A DNA stretch of 64,000 nucleotides, taken from assembly GCA_013420905.1 (NCBI GenBank), contig JAAXNY010000016.1:496001-560000 (forward strand), read 5' to 3'. Under the pieces are notes generated by a model that made no database searches, was not told the DNA's origin, and saw nothing but the letters and a program-made list of their open reading frames with translations. Below, piece after piece: positions 1-12,493 of this stretch. Position numbers and translations under genes: made by a program. Origin of the DNA: Collybia mongolica. Taxonomy: Eukaryota > Basidiomycota > Agaricomycetes > Agaricales > Clitocybaceae. Each line of letters opens with the position of its first letter. Positions within the stretch are counted from its first letter, which is position 1.

Positions 1-814
1 CTCCGAGAGAATAATCGGTCCCAGGCTCCGTATGGTGATAGTGTTCGACAGATTTTGTAGAGCCGCGCCGCGCGATCAAAATATGCAACGAGTTGTCTGG
101 TTGAAGAGTGTAGGGTAGAGGGAACGAGCACCAGATACAATCGGCGTGTATTTACAAATAGGAAAGAGACCGTTCCAGGGGGGGGCAAGAGGAGGCAATT
201 TTGCAAGGCACGCATTAAGATTCAGGTTTTTCCATCGAGGCTTTAAAAAAAAATAAAAGCCCCCGCCAACAATTCGTGGAGTTGGCTCACGAACGAGTGC
301 TCGACGATCGTGCCCGGAATTAGGGCCCAGAAGAAGATATCAAAGTGATGCGCATCTCTATGAGCTGATGAGTATTCTGTCAGCAGAAATGCCTTTTCGG
401 CATGACTTGTACCGATGCATCAGCTAAATTTGGCTCTGAACCGTGAGTTTCTCCCTGACAGGGGATTAAAAAATTCCGAGGAGCGCTTACAAGTAATGGG
501 AAGTACGAGAGGGACTTCAACGCATTGTTTCTGACGGGGTTCACGGCGAGATGGTTCAGGTTCAAACAGTGGCCGGCATCTGCCGGAGTTCTTTATATCA
601 CCCAGGAAACCACGTGGTAGTGGCTGTACACTTCCGTCAGTAATACCTCCGTCAGTCACCCTGCTTTTATAATTCTCTTTCACTACCACGGACTCCTTGG
701 AATCATAATTTTTATAGTGGGATGTGCGCTGTCTAGCGATGTCTCTATTCCCAAGGACAAAGTGTTTGGTCAGGCCCGCACAGTAAGCTTTCTCAAGGGA
801 TTACATACCAAAAA
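1..814. other. 5' flank, no gene seen
   Basis: No convincing coding exon is visible on either strand. It is mixed-composition sequence with short G and A runs. The last 100-200 bases probably hold the promoter and 5' leader of the transferase gene that follows. Confidence 0.5.
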
Positions 815-2437
815 TTGACTGACATCAACATGATGAGGAATATCTCACGTGCTTACCAATGTCAACAGCGATGTCTCTGGACTTTGAGACTTTCCTTGAC
901 GTTTCCTAGAACTACCAAGAGCCCACATTACTTACAGCACCAGCCATATCGAACAATGACCACCGCCCGAGACACAACCTTACAGTCGGACATTACGAAG
1001 ATGAAGACCGAACCCGACGGATCCTTTAAGCGCGCCGCCGCATTTTTTCGAAACACTATCGAGAAGGGCGGTAAATTTGAGCCTGCTAATGGTGAGCATG
1101 GTTTCCCTACCGCCATCTATCTAAAATTACTAATCAAACAACAGACCGATACCATCTCTATGTGTCATACGCCTGTCGTGAGCATCCATGTAGTCCAGTA
1201 TACTGCACGCGCCCAAGATGACCTTCCGTTTCTAAGCCTGGGCAACCAGGACCCTGATTGTCAGGAAGCTGAAGGGTCTCGAAAAAATCATCCGTGAGAA
1301 TACCTACTACACCTCGGAGTTATTCCGCGCTTATACTTCGTCGTCCTAAGCGGTGACTGTTGTATCCCCTCGTATGGGTACTCAAGGATGGCCGTTTGCC
1401 TCTGTCGATCAATTTTCAGGAGCAGATGCCGATCCCCTCTATAAATCTGAACATGTCAGGGATCTATATCTCAAGGCCGATCCTGGATACAGCGGCAGGT
1501 TCGACTATCTCATCGGTTATCTGGGAAAAAGAAAAAAAAAACATAGATAAAACTGACACGTCCGTGCATCAGATTCACCGTCCCCATCCTGTGGGACAAG
1601 AAGAACCACGCTATCGTTAATAACGAGAGTTCGGAAATAATCCGCATCTTCAATACTGCGTTCAATGACTTCATCCCTGAAGAGAAGGCAAAGATTGATT
1701 TCTACCCAGCAAAGCTTCGTGCCGAGATCGATGAGCTTAACGAGTGGATCTATCCCAATATTAACAGTATGTGTTCTAATCTCAGCCTTCCCTGGCCCAG
1801 ATGACAGAAATTTTATTGCATAACCCTAGACGGAGTATACCGGGCTGGGTTTTCTACGACCCAGGAGGCGTATCAGAAGGCTGTTGTCGAGGTCTTCGAT
1901 GCCCTGGACAAAGTCGAGAAAATTCTTACCGGGAAAGAGTACCTCGTGGGAGACACATTAACAGAGGCCGATATACGACTCTGGGTGACGATTGTGCGTC
2001 GCCCTTTTTTTTTCATCCTCCTGATTGAGTTGATTTTGACGTTTTGCCCTCGGCGTTTTTTTCCCAGATTCGATTTGACCCGGTTTACGTGGGACACTTC
2101 AAGTGCAACATCCGTACCATCCGCGACGGGTACCCTGCCATTCACAAGTACGGCATCTTGGGTTTACGGAATGGTTCCACCTTGACAGCGAAGTTTTTAG
2201 ATGGCTCCAGAAACTGTACTGGAAGGAAGATGCGTTCAAGTCATCCACCGATTTTGATCACATCAAGACCCACTACTACTGGTCTCATCCCAGCGTACGT
2301 GATACCATCTATCTTCTCGCCTTTTTCTCAATTTGTTCATTTCCCCGATGACGTGCATGCAACTCACCCATCGTTCCCAGATTAACCCTACTAGGGTCGT
2401 GCCTGTCGGGCCCCTTCCCAACATCAGGCCGTTGTAA
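815..2437 (+). CDS. Ecm4/omega-class glutathione S-transferase (glutathionyl-hydroquinone reductase-like)
   Basis: The enzyme family uses glutathione to reduce glutathionyl-hydroquinones and similar conjugates. Nine exons join in frame to 367 codons: 815-1091, 1145-1177, 1237-1293, 1351-1498, 1573-1766, 1830-1993, 2068-2147, 2201-2294, 2381-2437. The order of motifs matches the family: DGSFKR and FRN near the N-terminus, the catalytic-Cys motif SYACPW split by an intron at 1177/1237, VTVVSPRMG, then the C-terminal helical domain with [24 protein letters not shown] and the ending [14 protein letters not shown]. The usual WAHRT after the Cys reads WATRT. Starting at 815 adds a basic, Ser/Arg-rich leader of about 47 residues that could target mitochondria; starting at 955 (MTTARDT) gives a cytosolic form. 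The sequence does not decide between them. All splice sites are GT-AG. Confidence 0.9.
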
Positions 2438-5400
2438 AGAAAGAAAGAAGCGAAGAAGTGTCGGACACCTGTACTTGAGTAATTATATCGAAGCAATGAT
2501 CCAAGGGCTATCTATGTATTCTTTTCTTCTGTGACGAGAATTACGAGAAATGAGTGATCAAGGGAGATGCATAAACGTACTGTAATTCTTTTCTTGGTGG
2601 CGGTGATGACAAACACGTATTTACGGGTACGTGGGGTCCGGAGCATACTGTATCGTGTTTGTGGTTTCCATATGGCTGGAGTCTGGCGATGAGAGCTGAG
2701 ATTAAGAAAAATGACATCGACAGAGAGGACAGGCACGAACCCGACCCGATCGAGATCGCAAGGTGCCATGTGGGAAATTACGTTCGTGTCCGCTGGGCTC
2801 GCACCACCAGGAGGAGGGCTTCGAAGCGTTCCGGAACGAACTCACCGGCGCCGGGTGAGGCGCTTGGCCTTGTGCTGCGTCCTATGGCGAAGAGGCGTTC
2901 CCGCCGGTGTGCTTGGCGGGGGCGTCGCGAAGGCGCATTTCAAAGAAATTTTGGGGGTATGTATTATGCACATGCTGATACGGCGTTTTCGATAACGTTT
3001 CGGTGGGACTAGATACACTATACTGGGAACTTAAAAAACGGTGGAAGTATGTATAAAAAAAAATAGGCAAGAGCTCACACGGCGAAGAAGAAGAAGAAGA
3101 AGAAAAAAAAAATAAACGCAATTCTACATTTATAGAGTTACAAGGTACAGGCTATGATATCATACTTTCCACGTAGAGATCCCATTTCTTACCGCCACCA
3201 GCTGTACCCACGGGGCCCGGATCAGACACACGCATACCCACACATGCGCACCCGACCGGCATATGCCTGTGCTTCGCAGCGGGAGTGACTGGGATTGGTG
3301 GGGACCTCGACGCGCGCGGTGGCGGCTCAGGGATGGACGGACGGACGGGTTACCTGGGGCTGGTGAAGCGGGAGTTGCCCTGAATGCCGGTCGGGCGGAG
3401 ATAGCGGTAACGACCTGTAGGGCGTGGCAGGCTGGCGTTGACAGAGGTAGAGATAAGGATCGCGGTAGGGATCGGGCGCGCGTTCTCTGCTCTGAGGAGT
3501 CCCGACGTCTGGACGAGGGTGGTGGTGGTGGTGGTGAGATTTGGGATATAGGGGAACGTGCGTTTGGTTCAGAGTGCAGCCGTACAGTTTCTTCCGCCCA
3601 AAGGGAGGGGGGGAAAAGAACATGACAAGCGAGCGGTTTAGACGTGCGCAGACGCGAGCCTGAACCTGGGCAGACAAGCCCTGCCTAAAGCCCATGGAGA
3701 TCGACTCAGCTGTCAGTCGGAAAACGTGTTCAGGAATCGGTCAGGTAATTTTTGGGAGTTGCGCCCGAGAACGATAGGATAATAGGAAGGCGCGTTAGGT
3801 CTCGGGATAGTAGGATTCCTCGGGATGGGCGGGTCCCGCGATAGTCGTTGCGGTGCGGATTTGACTGGAGTCGCCTCGGTCTGTCGACGCATGGTCTGCC
3901 CTGAGATGATGTCGGTGGATTGTGGGGCCGAAACGGGCCTGAGAGATCATCTTTATTCCGGACACCAGTGGCGGGATAAGAAATCGTGATAGATCGGGTG
4001 TGGAGGTGGTGGTAGTGCCAGTTGGATAGCTAGTCAGTTACGAGCCTGTTGCCAAGTGGAGGGTGAACGAGGAGGGTTCCTGGAAATATGACGTTCGATG
4101 CGGCGCTGGCGAAAGGACGCTCGAGGGCAGACTAGGAGTGGGATATTTCGACGGCAGTAGTTTTGACGTCGCAAGGCAGTCGCGGTATGTGGCCGTTCCC
4201 GGCGGCCTGGATGAGCGCGCTTTCGATAGGCGGTAGTGTGGTGCTATGCAGTTGTACGTTCATGCCAAGGAGTCCAGAGTTCAAAGAGTGAGAATTGGGC
4301 ACGGTGACATGAAGACGTGCGCTGGGAGATTGCGTTTCCGGGATGCAGGACCGTGAGGCGGCAGATGTTTGTTCCATGCCCAGGCTTCAGCGTATATGGT
4401 GCGTGTTTCTCGTCTGCCTCATGTGGTTATGTAGAGATGGTAGATAAATATAGCTTCGCCTACACGATCGACCAACAAAGCCGCTGTATTCCGCGCGCGG
4501 AGGTTTTGAAAAGTGAGTCGGTTCCTGTTTTTTTTTTTTTATCTTGTCGTTTCCTTCCTTCTTGAAACGGAAGAAATTCACATGGGTGTCGGCGGAGGGG
4601 GCAATGGGGCAAAGATTGTCTGAGGGACGTGTCCCTGGGAGAGGTTTGTGCTGATCTGCGCAGAATTAGAATGGAGAGGCTAAAATTCTCATCGCTAAAA
4701 AGTCTAAACGGTGGGCTCGGCGGATATTGCGGGTGTTGGGGGCAGGCTCGGGGGTTTCTTGTTGCGTTATGTAGATGGGGGAAAGGTCTTGCTCGGGCGT
4801 TGTTGGTGCTGCGTCCGAGGTTGAGCCGAGGGCTTTTGGTCGTGAGGCTAAGGGTGGTCTGGCACGACGCCACCGATAATGTGGGCAATTTCGAGATCGA
4901 CGTTCAGTTATTTGGGGCACCCTGCAGGCCCCGCTGTCTATTCGAGGACGAGTAGAGGACAGGAAACGTCTCTCAGGCTCAGCCTGGGATTGGCGGACAG
5001 CTGGCGCAGGTCCATGGGCATAAATTCGAATTCTCAACGGGGTGTGCGACGTGGGGAATTCGAATGGAATCGAATTCGAAGCTGGTTGGGCTTTATAATG
5101 ACAATTATTGGAAGTGTGGCGGGACTTCCCGTCGAGTGGATCGGGTCTCAAGGGTCCATGAGGGAATGACCATCAGCCGGTGTCGGGATGAGTACCAGCA
5201 TGGATGTATGCTCCCGAACGCGCTCACCCTTGATGTTTTGCCGTTAAGGTTATTCTCATGAAGTGTATGCCCTGAAAGGTAAAAAGACTTCAGACAAGGT
5301 GAGTATTGTGGGTGGTGTACGTGAGGATGTAAAAAGGATTATGGATGGGTTGGGGGAATACGTGGTATAGATCAAAGGGTGGACGGATCTTGGAAAGTAA

Positions 5401-5514
5401 TCTGAGATAATTTACCCCATATACGATCGAATCGTACTCGATCTTCTCGGCAAGCACCTCTATTCATTTCTGTCCGGACGGTACATAAACAACTCAATCT
5501 CTCTCTCCCAAAAA
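2438..5514. other. 3-kb GC-rich interval, no assignable gene
   Basis: No recognisable domain. The minus strand carries several open stretches of Pro/Ser/His/Arg-rich sequence (for example 3327-3695 with a His run, 4132-4377, 4460-4888, 4666-5151), as the exons of a disordered regulatory protein might look. I could not join them with conserved splice sites. A GAA/AAG microsatellite lies near 3080-3115. The 3' end of the interval is the promoter of the P450 gene; CT-rich tracts at about 5495-5545 are typical of fungal start regions. Confidence 0.4.
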
Positions 5515-5550
5515 ATGAACGTCACCGTCACCACTCTCCCTCTCTCCTAA
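5515..5550 (+). promoter_or_regulatory. Upstream ORF with stop-start (TAATG) overlap to the P450
   Basis: An 11-codon ORF begins at ATG 5515 and ends at TAA 5548-5550. The last A of the stop is the first base of the P450 ATG at 5550. Such an overlap is the classical geometry for termination-coupled reinitiation and would usually lower or condition translation of the main frame. That it is translated is inference. Confidence 0.5.
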
Positions 5551-7455
5551 TGTCCTCCTACCTCCCTCCCCTCAACCTCTCCACCGTCGCCGCTCTCGTT
5601 CCCCTCGCCTTCCTCCTCGCCCACGTCGTCCCCTACTTCTACGACCCCCATGGCATCCGTCTCTACCCCGGACCCTTCTTGGCAAAGTTTACCGATGCAT
5701 GGCTAGGTATCATCAGCAAGAACGGCCACCGCTCCGAGGTCGTCCACGCCATGCACCAAAAGTACGGTACGTCATAACTCCCCCTCCCCATTTATCGCTC
5801 TTTTTTCCCTGACCCGTGGAACATTGATAGGCCCTTTTGTGCGCATCGCTCCCAACCACGTCTCCATCGCCGAGCCTGACGCACTCGGCATCATCTACGC
5901 ACACGGCAATGGAGCCCTCAAGTCCCATTTCTATGACGCCTTCGTCTCCATCCGCCGCGGCGTCTTCAACACCCGAGACCGCAACGAGCATGCACGCAAG
6001 CGCAAGATTGTTTCCCACATCTTTTCCCAGAAAAGCGTTGTCGAGTTCGAGCCCCAGATTCGCCTCTACGTCGGCCTCCTCATCAAGCAGTGGGACCGCC
6101 TCTTTGCTGCGGCACTCAAGGGTGATTCTGGAACAGAGGGCGAGGGGTGGAGTGGAGCAGATGGTCGTCTATGGCTCGATTGCCTACCCTGTACGCAAAC
6201 GGTTTCCTCCTTGTCTGAACCCTGTTACTCAACATCCCTTTTATCCCCCAGGGGTCAACTACCTTGCCTTTGACATTGTCGGTGACCTCGCCTTTGGTGA
6301 GCCCTTTGGAATGATCGAAGCTGCGAAAGACATGGCTGTCGTCCCCAAAAAGCAAGAAGACGCCATGCAGCTGTATGGCACAGGCGCCAAGATCCCCGCA
6401 GTCGAGATCCCCGCAGTCAAGATTCTCAACGGGCGCGGCGAGTACTCCATGTCCATGGGCGTGCTCCCGGGCTGGTGGCGCCCAGTCGTGCGCCAGTTCC
6501 CGTGGTACAAACGTGGTCAGGCCGACGTCAAGACCCTCGCTGGCATCGCTATCATGGCAGTCTCCAAACGCCTCGCTACGCCCACGGACCGCGTCGACCT
6601 CCTCAGTAAGCTTAAGGACTCCCGGGATGGTGACGGCAACCCCATGTCCAGGGAGGAGCTGACCGCAGAGGCGCTCACCCTCCTCATCGCAGGCTCAGAC
6701 ACCACATCAAAGTACGTCCCGCTCTACCCTCTCCTGACCCCACCTGACCTTGCCCTCCAGCTCGACCTGCGCCATCATCTACCACCTCGCACACAACCCG
6801 CACGTCCAGGCACGTCTGCACAAGGAGCTTGACGAGCAGCTCGGCACGGAGGACGAGACGATCGCGACGATCGAGCAAGTGAAACGCCTGCCGTATCTCG
6901 ACGCGTGCATCAACGAGGCCCTGCGCATCCACTCGACGTCCTCGCTTGGGCTCCCGCGCGTCGTCCCCGAGGGTGGGCTCACCGTGCTCGGCCAGTTCTT
7001 CCCCGAGGATACCGTGCTCAGTGTGCCGAGCTACTCGATCCACCGCGATACTACAGTGTGGGGCGAGGACACTGAGGCGTACCGCCCTGAGCGCTGGTTT
7101 GAGCGCGATCAGGCGGCTATCCAGAAGACGTTTAACCCATTCTCTATGGGCCCTAGGTATGTCTTCCCTCCCCGTCTCCTAGTGTGGTAACATACTGAGC
7201 TTGATCCCGTTTTGTAGGGCGTGCGTGGGCCGCAACTTGGCATTCCTTGAGCTTCAGATCATCTGCGCGTCACTACTCAGGCGGTATGAGTACGTTCTTG
7301 AGAATCCCGACCACCCTGTACGTTTGCCCCTTCCCCTTCCTCATCCTTGTATGCACGTGACTGAAGGGGCTTTCTATTTATAGCTCCAGACGCGTGAAGG
7401 GTTCCTGCGCAAACCGCTGGGATGCCGTGTTGGGATCAAGCGCCGCGATATTTGA
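5550..7455 (+). CDS. Cytochrome P450, CYP53-like (benzoate para-hydroxylase type)
   Basis: Six exons (5550-5766, 5831-6190, 6252-6711, 6761-7156, 7218-7317, 7384-7455) join in frame to 534 codons, normal for a fungal microsomal P450. In order: an N-terminal membrane anchor (about residues 8-30), the proline hinge YPGPFLAKFTD, the I-helix AGSDTTS, the K-helix ExxR as EALR, PERW, and the haem ligand loop FSMGPRACVGR split by an intron after GPR. The C-terminal TREGFLRKPLGCRVGIKRR and the loop sequence are what I associate with CYP53, which hydroxylates benzoate and related aromatic acids at the ER with a CPR partner. The substrate is inferred from family only. A five-residue tandem duplication (IPAVE then IPAVK) lies near residue 260. 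Confidence 0.88.
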
Positions 7456-9895
7456 CAGAGTTGTGAAGGATATAAATTCTAGAGATGGACCGGGGATTTG
7501 GATGTAACCGCGATGAGACTGGGGATATTACATTGCATTGTTTCTTTTTAATGTACTATGAACGAACTCTTTTCTATTTTTTTTTTTTCATATTTTGTGA
7601 AAGTGTCAGGTATGGTATGGCTTGTGTGTGTGATGTTTTTTTTGTTATTTTTTTGTTTTGGATGTGCTGCAGACAGGGTGGGTGGTATTGACGTTGGCGT
7701 TATGGCATGAGGGCGTGTGTCATGCTGAACTTGGCCCCCGGATCTGAGATCCAAAAACGACGATTTTCCCGGCCTGGGATGGTGGATTCGAGGCGAGTTT
7801 GGTGGAATTCCTCGGCCTATAGGTGTGTGGAGGGTTTCTGGATGTTTTTTCGGGAATTTTTTTCCATGTTCTTCCAGCTGTCAATTTGATTCAATCTTTT
7901 TTTTTTGTGGTGAGAGTGCGGTTTACAGGGGTTACAGTGCTTTAGAATGCTCAAATGTGCTTGACGTGATACTACAATATGTATTATCTGCCATGTAGGT
8001 GGTATTTCTTGTCTAATTCCTCGAAATAAAAACCCTTATGTTTTATGACATAAACAAGCTACAGTGAACTGACTGTTCCAATTGGGAACCGCGTCAGTAT
8101 AATATTCCTCCTTCTCCTCCTCCTCCTCCATCCAGAACTTAAAAACTTTCGTAATAGGCATTATGATCGATGCCCTGATAAACAATCCCACTTTATCAGC
8201 TTTGTGTACCGACTGCTTATCAGGAGCAGAACCCCACTCACCTTCTCTATATACCGGCTGCCCATAACATATATGCGGAGCAGCTGAGCGGCCTCGGTAG
8301 AGGGCATGCCCTCTATTACCCCGAGCGACACCCTGAAGGAGAGGTTGAAATTGGAGATGCTGGGTATATCAGAGAAGGCGCCTTTCTTCTGCTTGTCCAA
8401 CGTATCCCAACCCGCCAATGACCCGGTAGTGCAGCGATTTGGTGTCTCCAACGTATTTATATGTAAGTTGGATATGGGCATCATCGACACATACGCAACC
8501 GCCTTGGAACCAGAGCCCCTACAAAGCAAATCGATATCAGATGTCTCGGGCGAAATTAGAACGCTAGGGTACGCATGCAGGAACACCCCTTTGTCGGGTC
8601 AATCAGGTCATTGACTCGATTCTATAGCGAGGTGTTGCCCGCAGATGTGACCTTTTGCTTCAGATGTGCTTCGAAGCGAGGAGACACAAATGATCCGGCA
8701 GGTAGCTGTTCAGCACTGTCGCTTTGAAAGCTATCTCCTTGAACACTGCAATGCTTTGGCACGCCTTTGCTAGATCTACAGACAGTGAGATTGGATTCGG
8801 GGACTTGATGCTTGTAAAGGAGCGCTCCAAGACGGCAGCCTGGTTATCTATTGTTTATTCCAGCAGCTCCACGGAGTTTGGACTTTTTTTTTTTTTTTTC
8901 AGTTGGGATGCCATTTATTTCTGGAGGTGTTCATGCTTTGCATAGCCTTGCACAGATTGGGCCTCTTGAGCGCTGACGAAGCAGCACAGAGCGACCCCTC
9001 AGGCCTCAGGGTTTACCACTTCCTAAGAGTCATACAGTGTTTATCAAGGCCTATCGGCTCGGAACGCGCCAAACGTATCTTCGTTCTCTTATGCCTCTTT
9101 TCTTGAGAAGCCGAGGGCCAGATGTCAGTGCAAATCAGGCAATTACAGAACAAGCGGGTGAAGTAGGACGGCGGTCAACACCAACTGTATCCCGGAAACG
9201 GCCTGGTCTTCAAACGTCAGCCTTCACCGAAACCGTCATTATGCGCCCATGTGAACCTGTTCGTGCTTTATCACCTTTTGCCGCATCACAGATCTGACGC
9301 AATACCTAGGATTTCGGCCCTTTGGCTGTCTTATTGGGACTTGAAATTGAGGTATGTTCTTGGATTTGATCACATATTTCATCTTGTAAAACCTGCGGAA
9401 CATAACGGAGAGACGACGGTACTGAATGTGCTATTGTTCATGACAATGTCTGGTGCTCTGCTAGCAATCAATCTGAGGAGTCACAAATCATCGAGGAATA
9501 TGCTAACTTTTATTTCCGCGAGAAGGTTGGTATTGGTACCATTGCGTTGTGTCTCTGATTTCATTTATTTTAAGAATCGAGCGAAACATTCCTCGATGTT
9601 GCCTCCAAGCGTTTGTATGTCTAGCGAGTTACTCAAACCAACGTAGCTGTTAGTCGCTTACCTTGTATGGTAGAACCAGAACCCGTCCCGTGGACGGGTA
9701 TAATCAGGTGCTACTTACCCGCCATAATCTATTCTACAGCTGTACAACTCATCTTACACCCTGTTTAACCCAGTCCGACCCGGATCTTCTAGGTGGAGCA
9801 CCATTCATTAACGTAGATGGGTCTATTCCTACTAACTATGCATCCATTGCGTCTGATTATCATGTTTGAAGGACCTCACTGGTAAAGTTACGGTG
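7456..9895. other. Intergenic interval with unassigned open frames
   Basis: No family recognised. After the P450 come T-rich stretches that probably hold its 3' UTR. A minus-strand frame at 8161-8586 (141 codons) has ordinary amino-acid composition and may be an exon of an unknown gene; plus-strand frames at 8306-8614 and 9251-9646 are equally open, so strand is undecided. Nothing could be joined into a complete gene model. Confidence 0.35.
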
Positions 9896-10908
9896 CTTGA
9901 GCAAGACCCCGAAGTAAAGAAACTTCGAGCTGGCCTATCAGGCGCTGTTATAACAGAGAAACCAAACGTAAAATGGGATGATGTAGCTGGCTTGGAGGGC
10001 GCGAAAGATCGCATTGCGCACGGGCCATTCTCCGACACCTATAAAGGGGTTTTGATCGAAACCGGAAAGCTTGTACGCCGTTTGTTTAGCCAGACTGGAC
10101 ATGTTTTCTAACAATAAATACTGATCAGGTTGCTATCAAGATGTTTCGCGGACCGCATGAAAGAGGGAAAGAAGTGAGCCCAAATCGACAAACTCTTTTT
10201 ATCACTAACTGTATTTGTAAATAGCGCCTCGATCCAGATAAGTTGTATTATTATTTATTAACACATAGGCTTGCATTTAGCAAATATTGCACTACGAAAA
10301 TGTGCTGCCGCTCTTAGGAACGTTTTATGACCTAAACCAATTGCCTGCTTTTATCTCCCCATTTTGCAAGGACGTCTGGCAGTATCTACGAACACACCCT
10401 GAATCAAATCTACACTTGATGGTGACTTGCATCAATGCTCTATGGAACTTCCTGACATTCGTTGACTAGATATCTGGTGTTGCCAGCGGTCTTGCATATC
10501 TTCACTCCAAATATGTAATCCACGGGAACCTATGGCTGGTAGATTCGTTGCCCTTCGATTGCTGCTCGAAAACTAAAGGCCACGTACCTAGGGGACATAT
10601 TTTGGTCTTCGGAATCGATCATCCATTGTTGTGTGGCTTCGGCCAGTCGAGATTTGTCGGTGCGGAGCTCAACACGGAATTTGCAGGAAGGGCTCGCTAC
10701 ATGGCTATCGAGCTAATCATGGGAGATGATATGGGGGTTGTGGATTCAACAAGAAATCCGACGTCTATGCGTTTGGGATTGTGGGCCCGGAGGTTTGACA
10801 CTCTCCGTCACCCCGAGACGCGTCCCGAGGGAGAGGAGGATATCGAAGGTGTGGGGGTACGCCAGGCGGACCTGAGGCCTCGAGGCGTCTTCAATCGCTC
10901 ACCCAGCT
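9896..10908 (+). pseudogene. Chimeric Vps4-linker / protein pseudokinase remnant
   Basis: Positions 9896-10012 encode a stretch matching the linker and start of the AAA domain of Vps4 ([30 protein letters not shown]). In the same open frame it runs straight into a kinase domain: glycine-loop-like [14 protein letters not shown], beta-3 VAIKMF (after an intron at about 10072-10129), PLLGTFYD, and GVASGLAYLHSKYVIHGNL. The catalytic-loop Asp is Asn (HGNL) and DFG is replaced by GFG, so phosphotransfer is unlikely. Subdomain IX (SDVYAFGIV, near 10755) lies in a different frame, which suggests a frameshift. Family context is the tyrosine-kinase-like expansion of agaricomycetes. No Vps4 ATPase motifs follow, so the Vps4 piece is only a fragment. 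Confidence 0.65.
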
Positions 10909-12493
10909 GACTCGTCCTACATGGCGATGTCTGGGTGGATCGGTATCAGACGTTGCTGGGGGGTCGAGGGCCTAGGATGTCCTCGCCCGTGAGCATAATT
11001 TTACAGCAGCTTTTCGTGCGAAGGATGGCTTCTATTGACGATTGGAGGACGCTGTTCACTGCGGGAAGGAAGGGGGGAGAGGGAGATAGTGCTGCTTTAA
11101 ATGGAAGGTGTGATTGTCGTTGATTGTATCCTTGTCTCCCTGATCGAGTGGGCCGCGCAGCAGATGTACAGATTCTGATTGAGCGGAGACCCGACTTATG
11201 ACAACGTCCGGTACTCCAATAGTTTATCGAGTCTAAGCCTGAAGACGCGCAAAAATTTGACGAACATACAACTTTCGCTTCTACGAAACCGATTTTATTA
11301 GACCCCAAACACCCTGCAATTTCGCTTCGCGGCAGTCCCCGACAACTGCGCCGAAGCGAGTAGATCTCCTGGTGGCGGAGTACCTGCAAACCTCTTGGAT
11401 AAATGTTGGTACCAGTTGCAACATGTAGGAACCCCTGCAAAAGCGGTTCTAGCACTAGGGAAACTATTGTTACCTTTCTTGCTTACATGACATAGCGGGT
11501 TGGACCAATTATCCATCCACGTCTTCTGAATATCGTGACTCTTAGGACCTGGATAAAGTTCAGATATTAGGCCGATCCTAATTCGCGATCAGCGGAATTT
11601 CCAAAATCTACCCTACGAGGGGGGTTATGACTAGGACCTGCGAACATGGTCATTTGGGATGAGAAAGTCCGCGACAAGTTTGGACAAAGGAAACCAGCGA
11701 GGTCGCTGCCGAACCCAGACCCAATGCTGACTGAAGAGGGGGGAAATCACTCAAGTAAGCTCACTTGATTAACGCGTTTAAGCTAGTCTGAACGTGTATC
11801 TGCAATTAGTATGTCACCGAAGAGTAGCTCGTTCCCTGGGTCCAGTGATCTAGGCCATTGCCTGTGCTTGTTGCTCCATTTCGGAATGGAGAGGTCTTGT
11901 TATGCTTAGAAATGCGTCCGGAGGCGAACTAGCCTTCATGATAACTCTAAGAATGTCAAATTTCTGCGGAAGGGTCTGATCTTCAACCAAACATCCGGAT
12001 TTCGGAAAAGCTTGCATCTCTGGACCCGAAGAGCGTCAATCACGAGAGTTGACACCCGTATGTTTATTGTTTTTTACATTTGACTAGAAACTGAGGACTG
12101 CATACCTAGGAAATCATTTTGGTCAACGAGCGTTGCTTTTCACTTCACAAGCAGAAATTGGTGCTCTCTAATGCATTGTCAATCCTGTGTGCTGTTCGCG
12201 CATATCTTCATGAATGCAGACGATTTGGTGTGCGCCCTTCTTCAGGCGGGTTTCATCGGGGCTATGACAGCCTGCATGATCACTTTAATGATGATGAAAA
12301 AGCCATCAAAATCTAGTCTCAAGGCTCGTCAAATTTTTGCAAGATTCAAGACGTCAGACTTTTTCGAAAGCGAATAATTCCTATTGGTAGAATCCACTCA
12401 GCTGGAATTATTTAAACCTGAGCTGGGTCCAGGACAAGACATCGTCCTCTCAAACCCAGTCGAGTTACTACTGAAGAAAGCTCACGTCTAAAC
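10909..12493. other. Interval without an assignable gene
   Basis: Short open frames on both strands (for example 10946-11455 minus) show no recognisable domain and have no partner exons. The last 70 bases lead into the secreted-protein gene. Confidence 0.4.

Noticed and set aside
3263..3695. Plus-strand 120-codon and minus-strand 122-codon frames as separate genes
   Set aside because: They overlap on opposite strands, are compositionally biased and show no domain; at best one is an exon.
8161..8586. Unknown gene on the minus strand
   Set aside because: Open and of normal composition, but the opposite strand is also open, no domain is visible and no exon partners could be joined.
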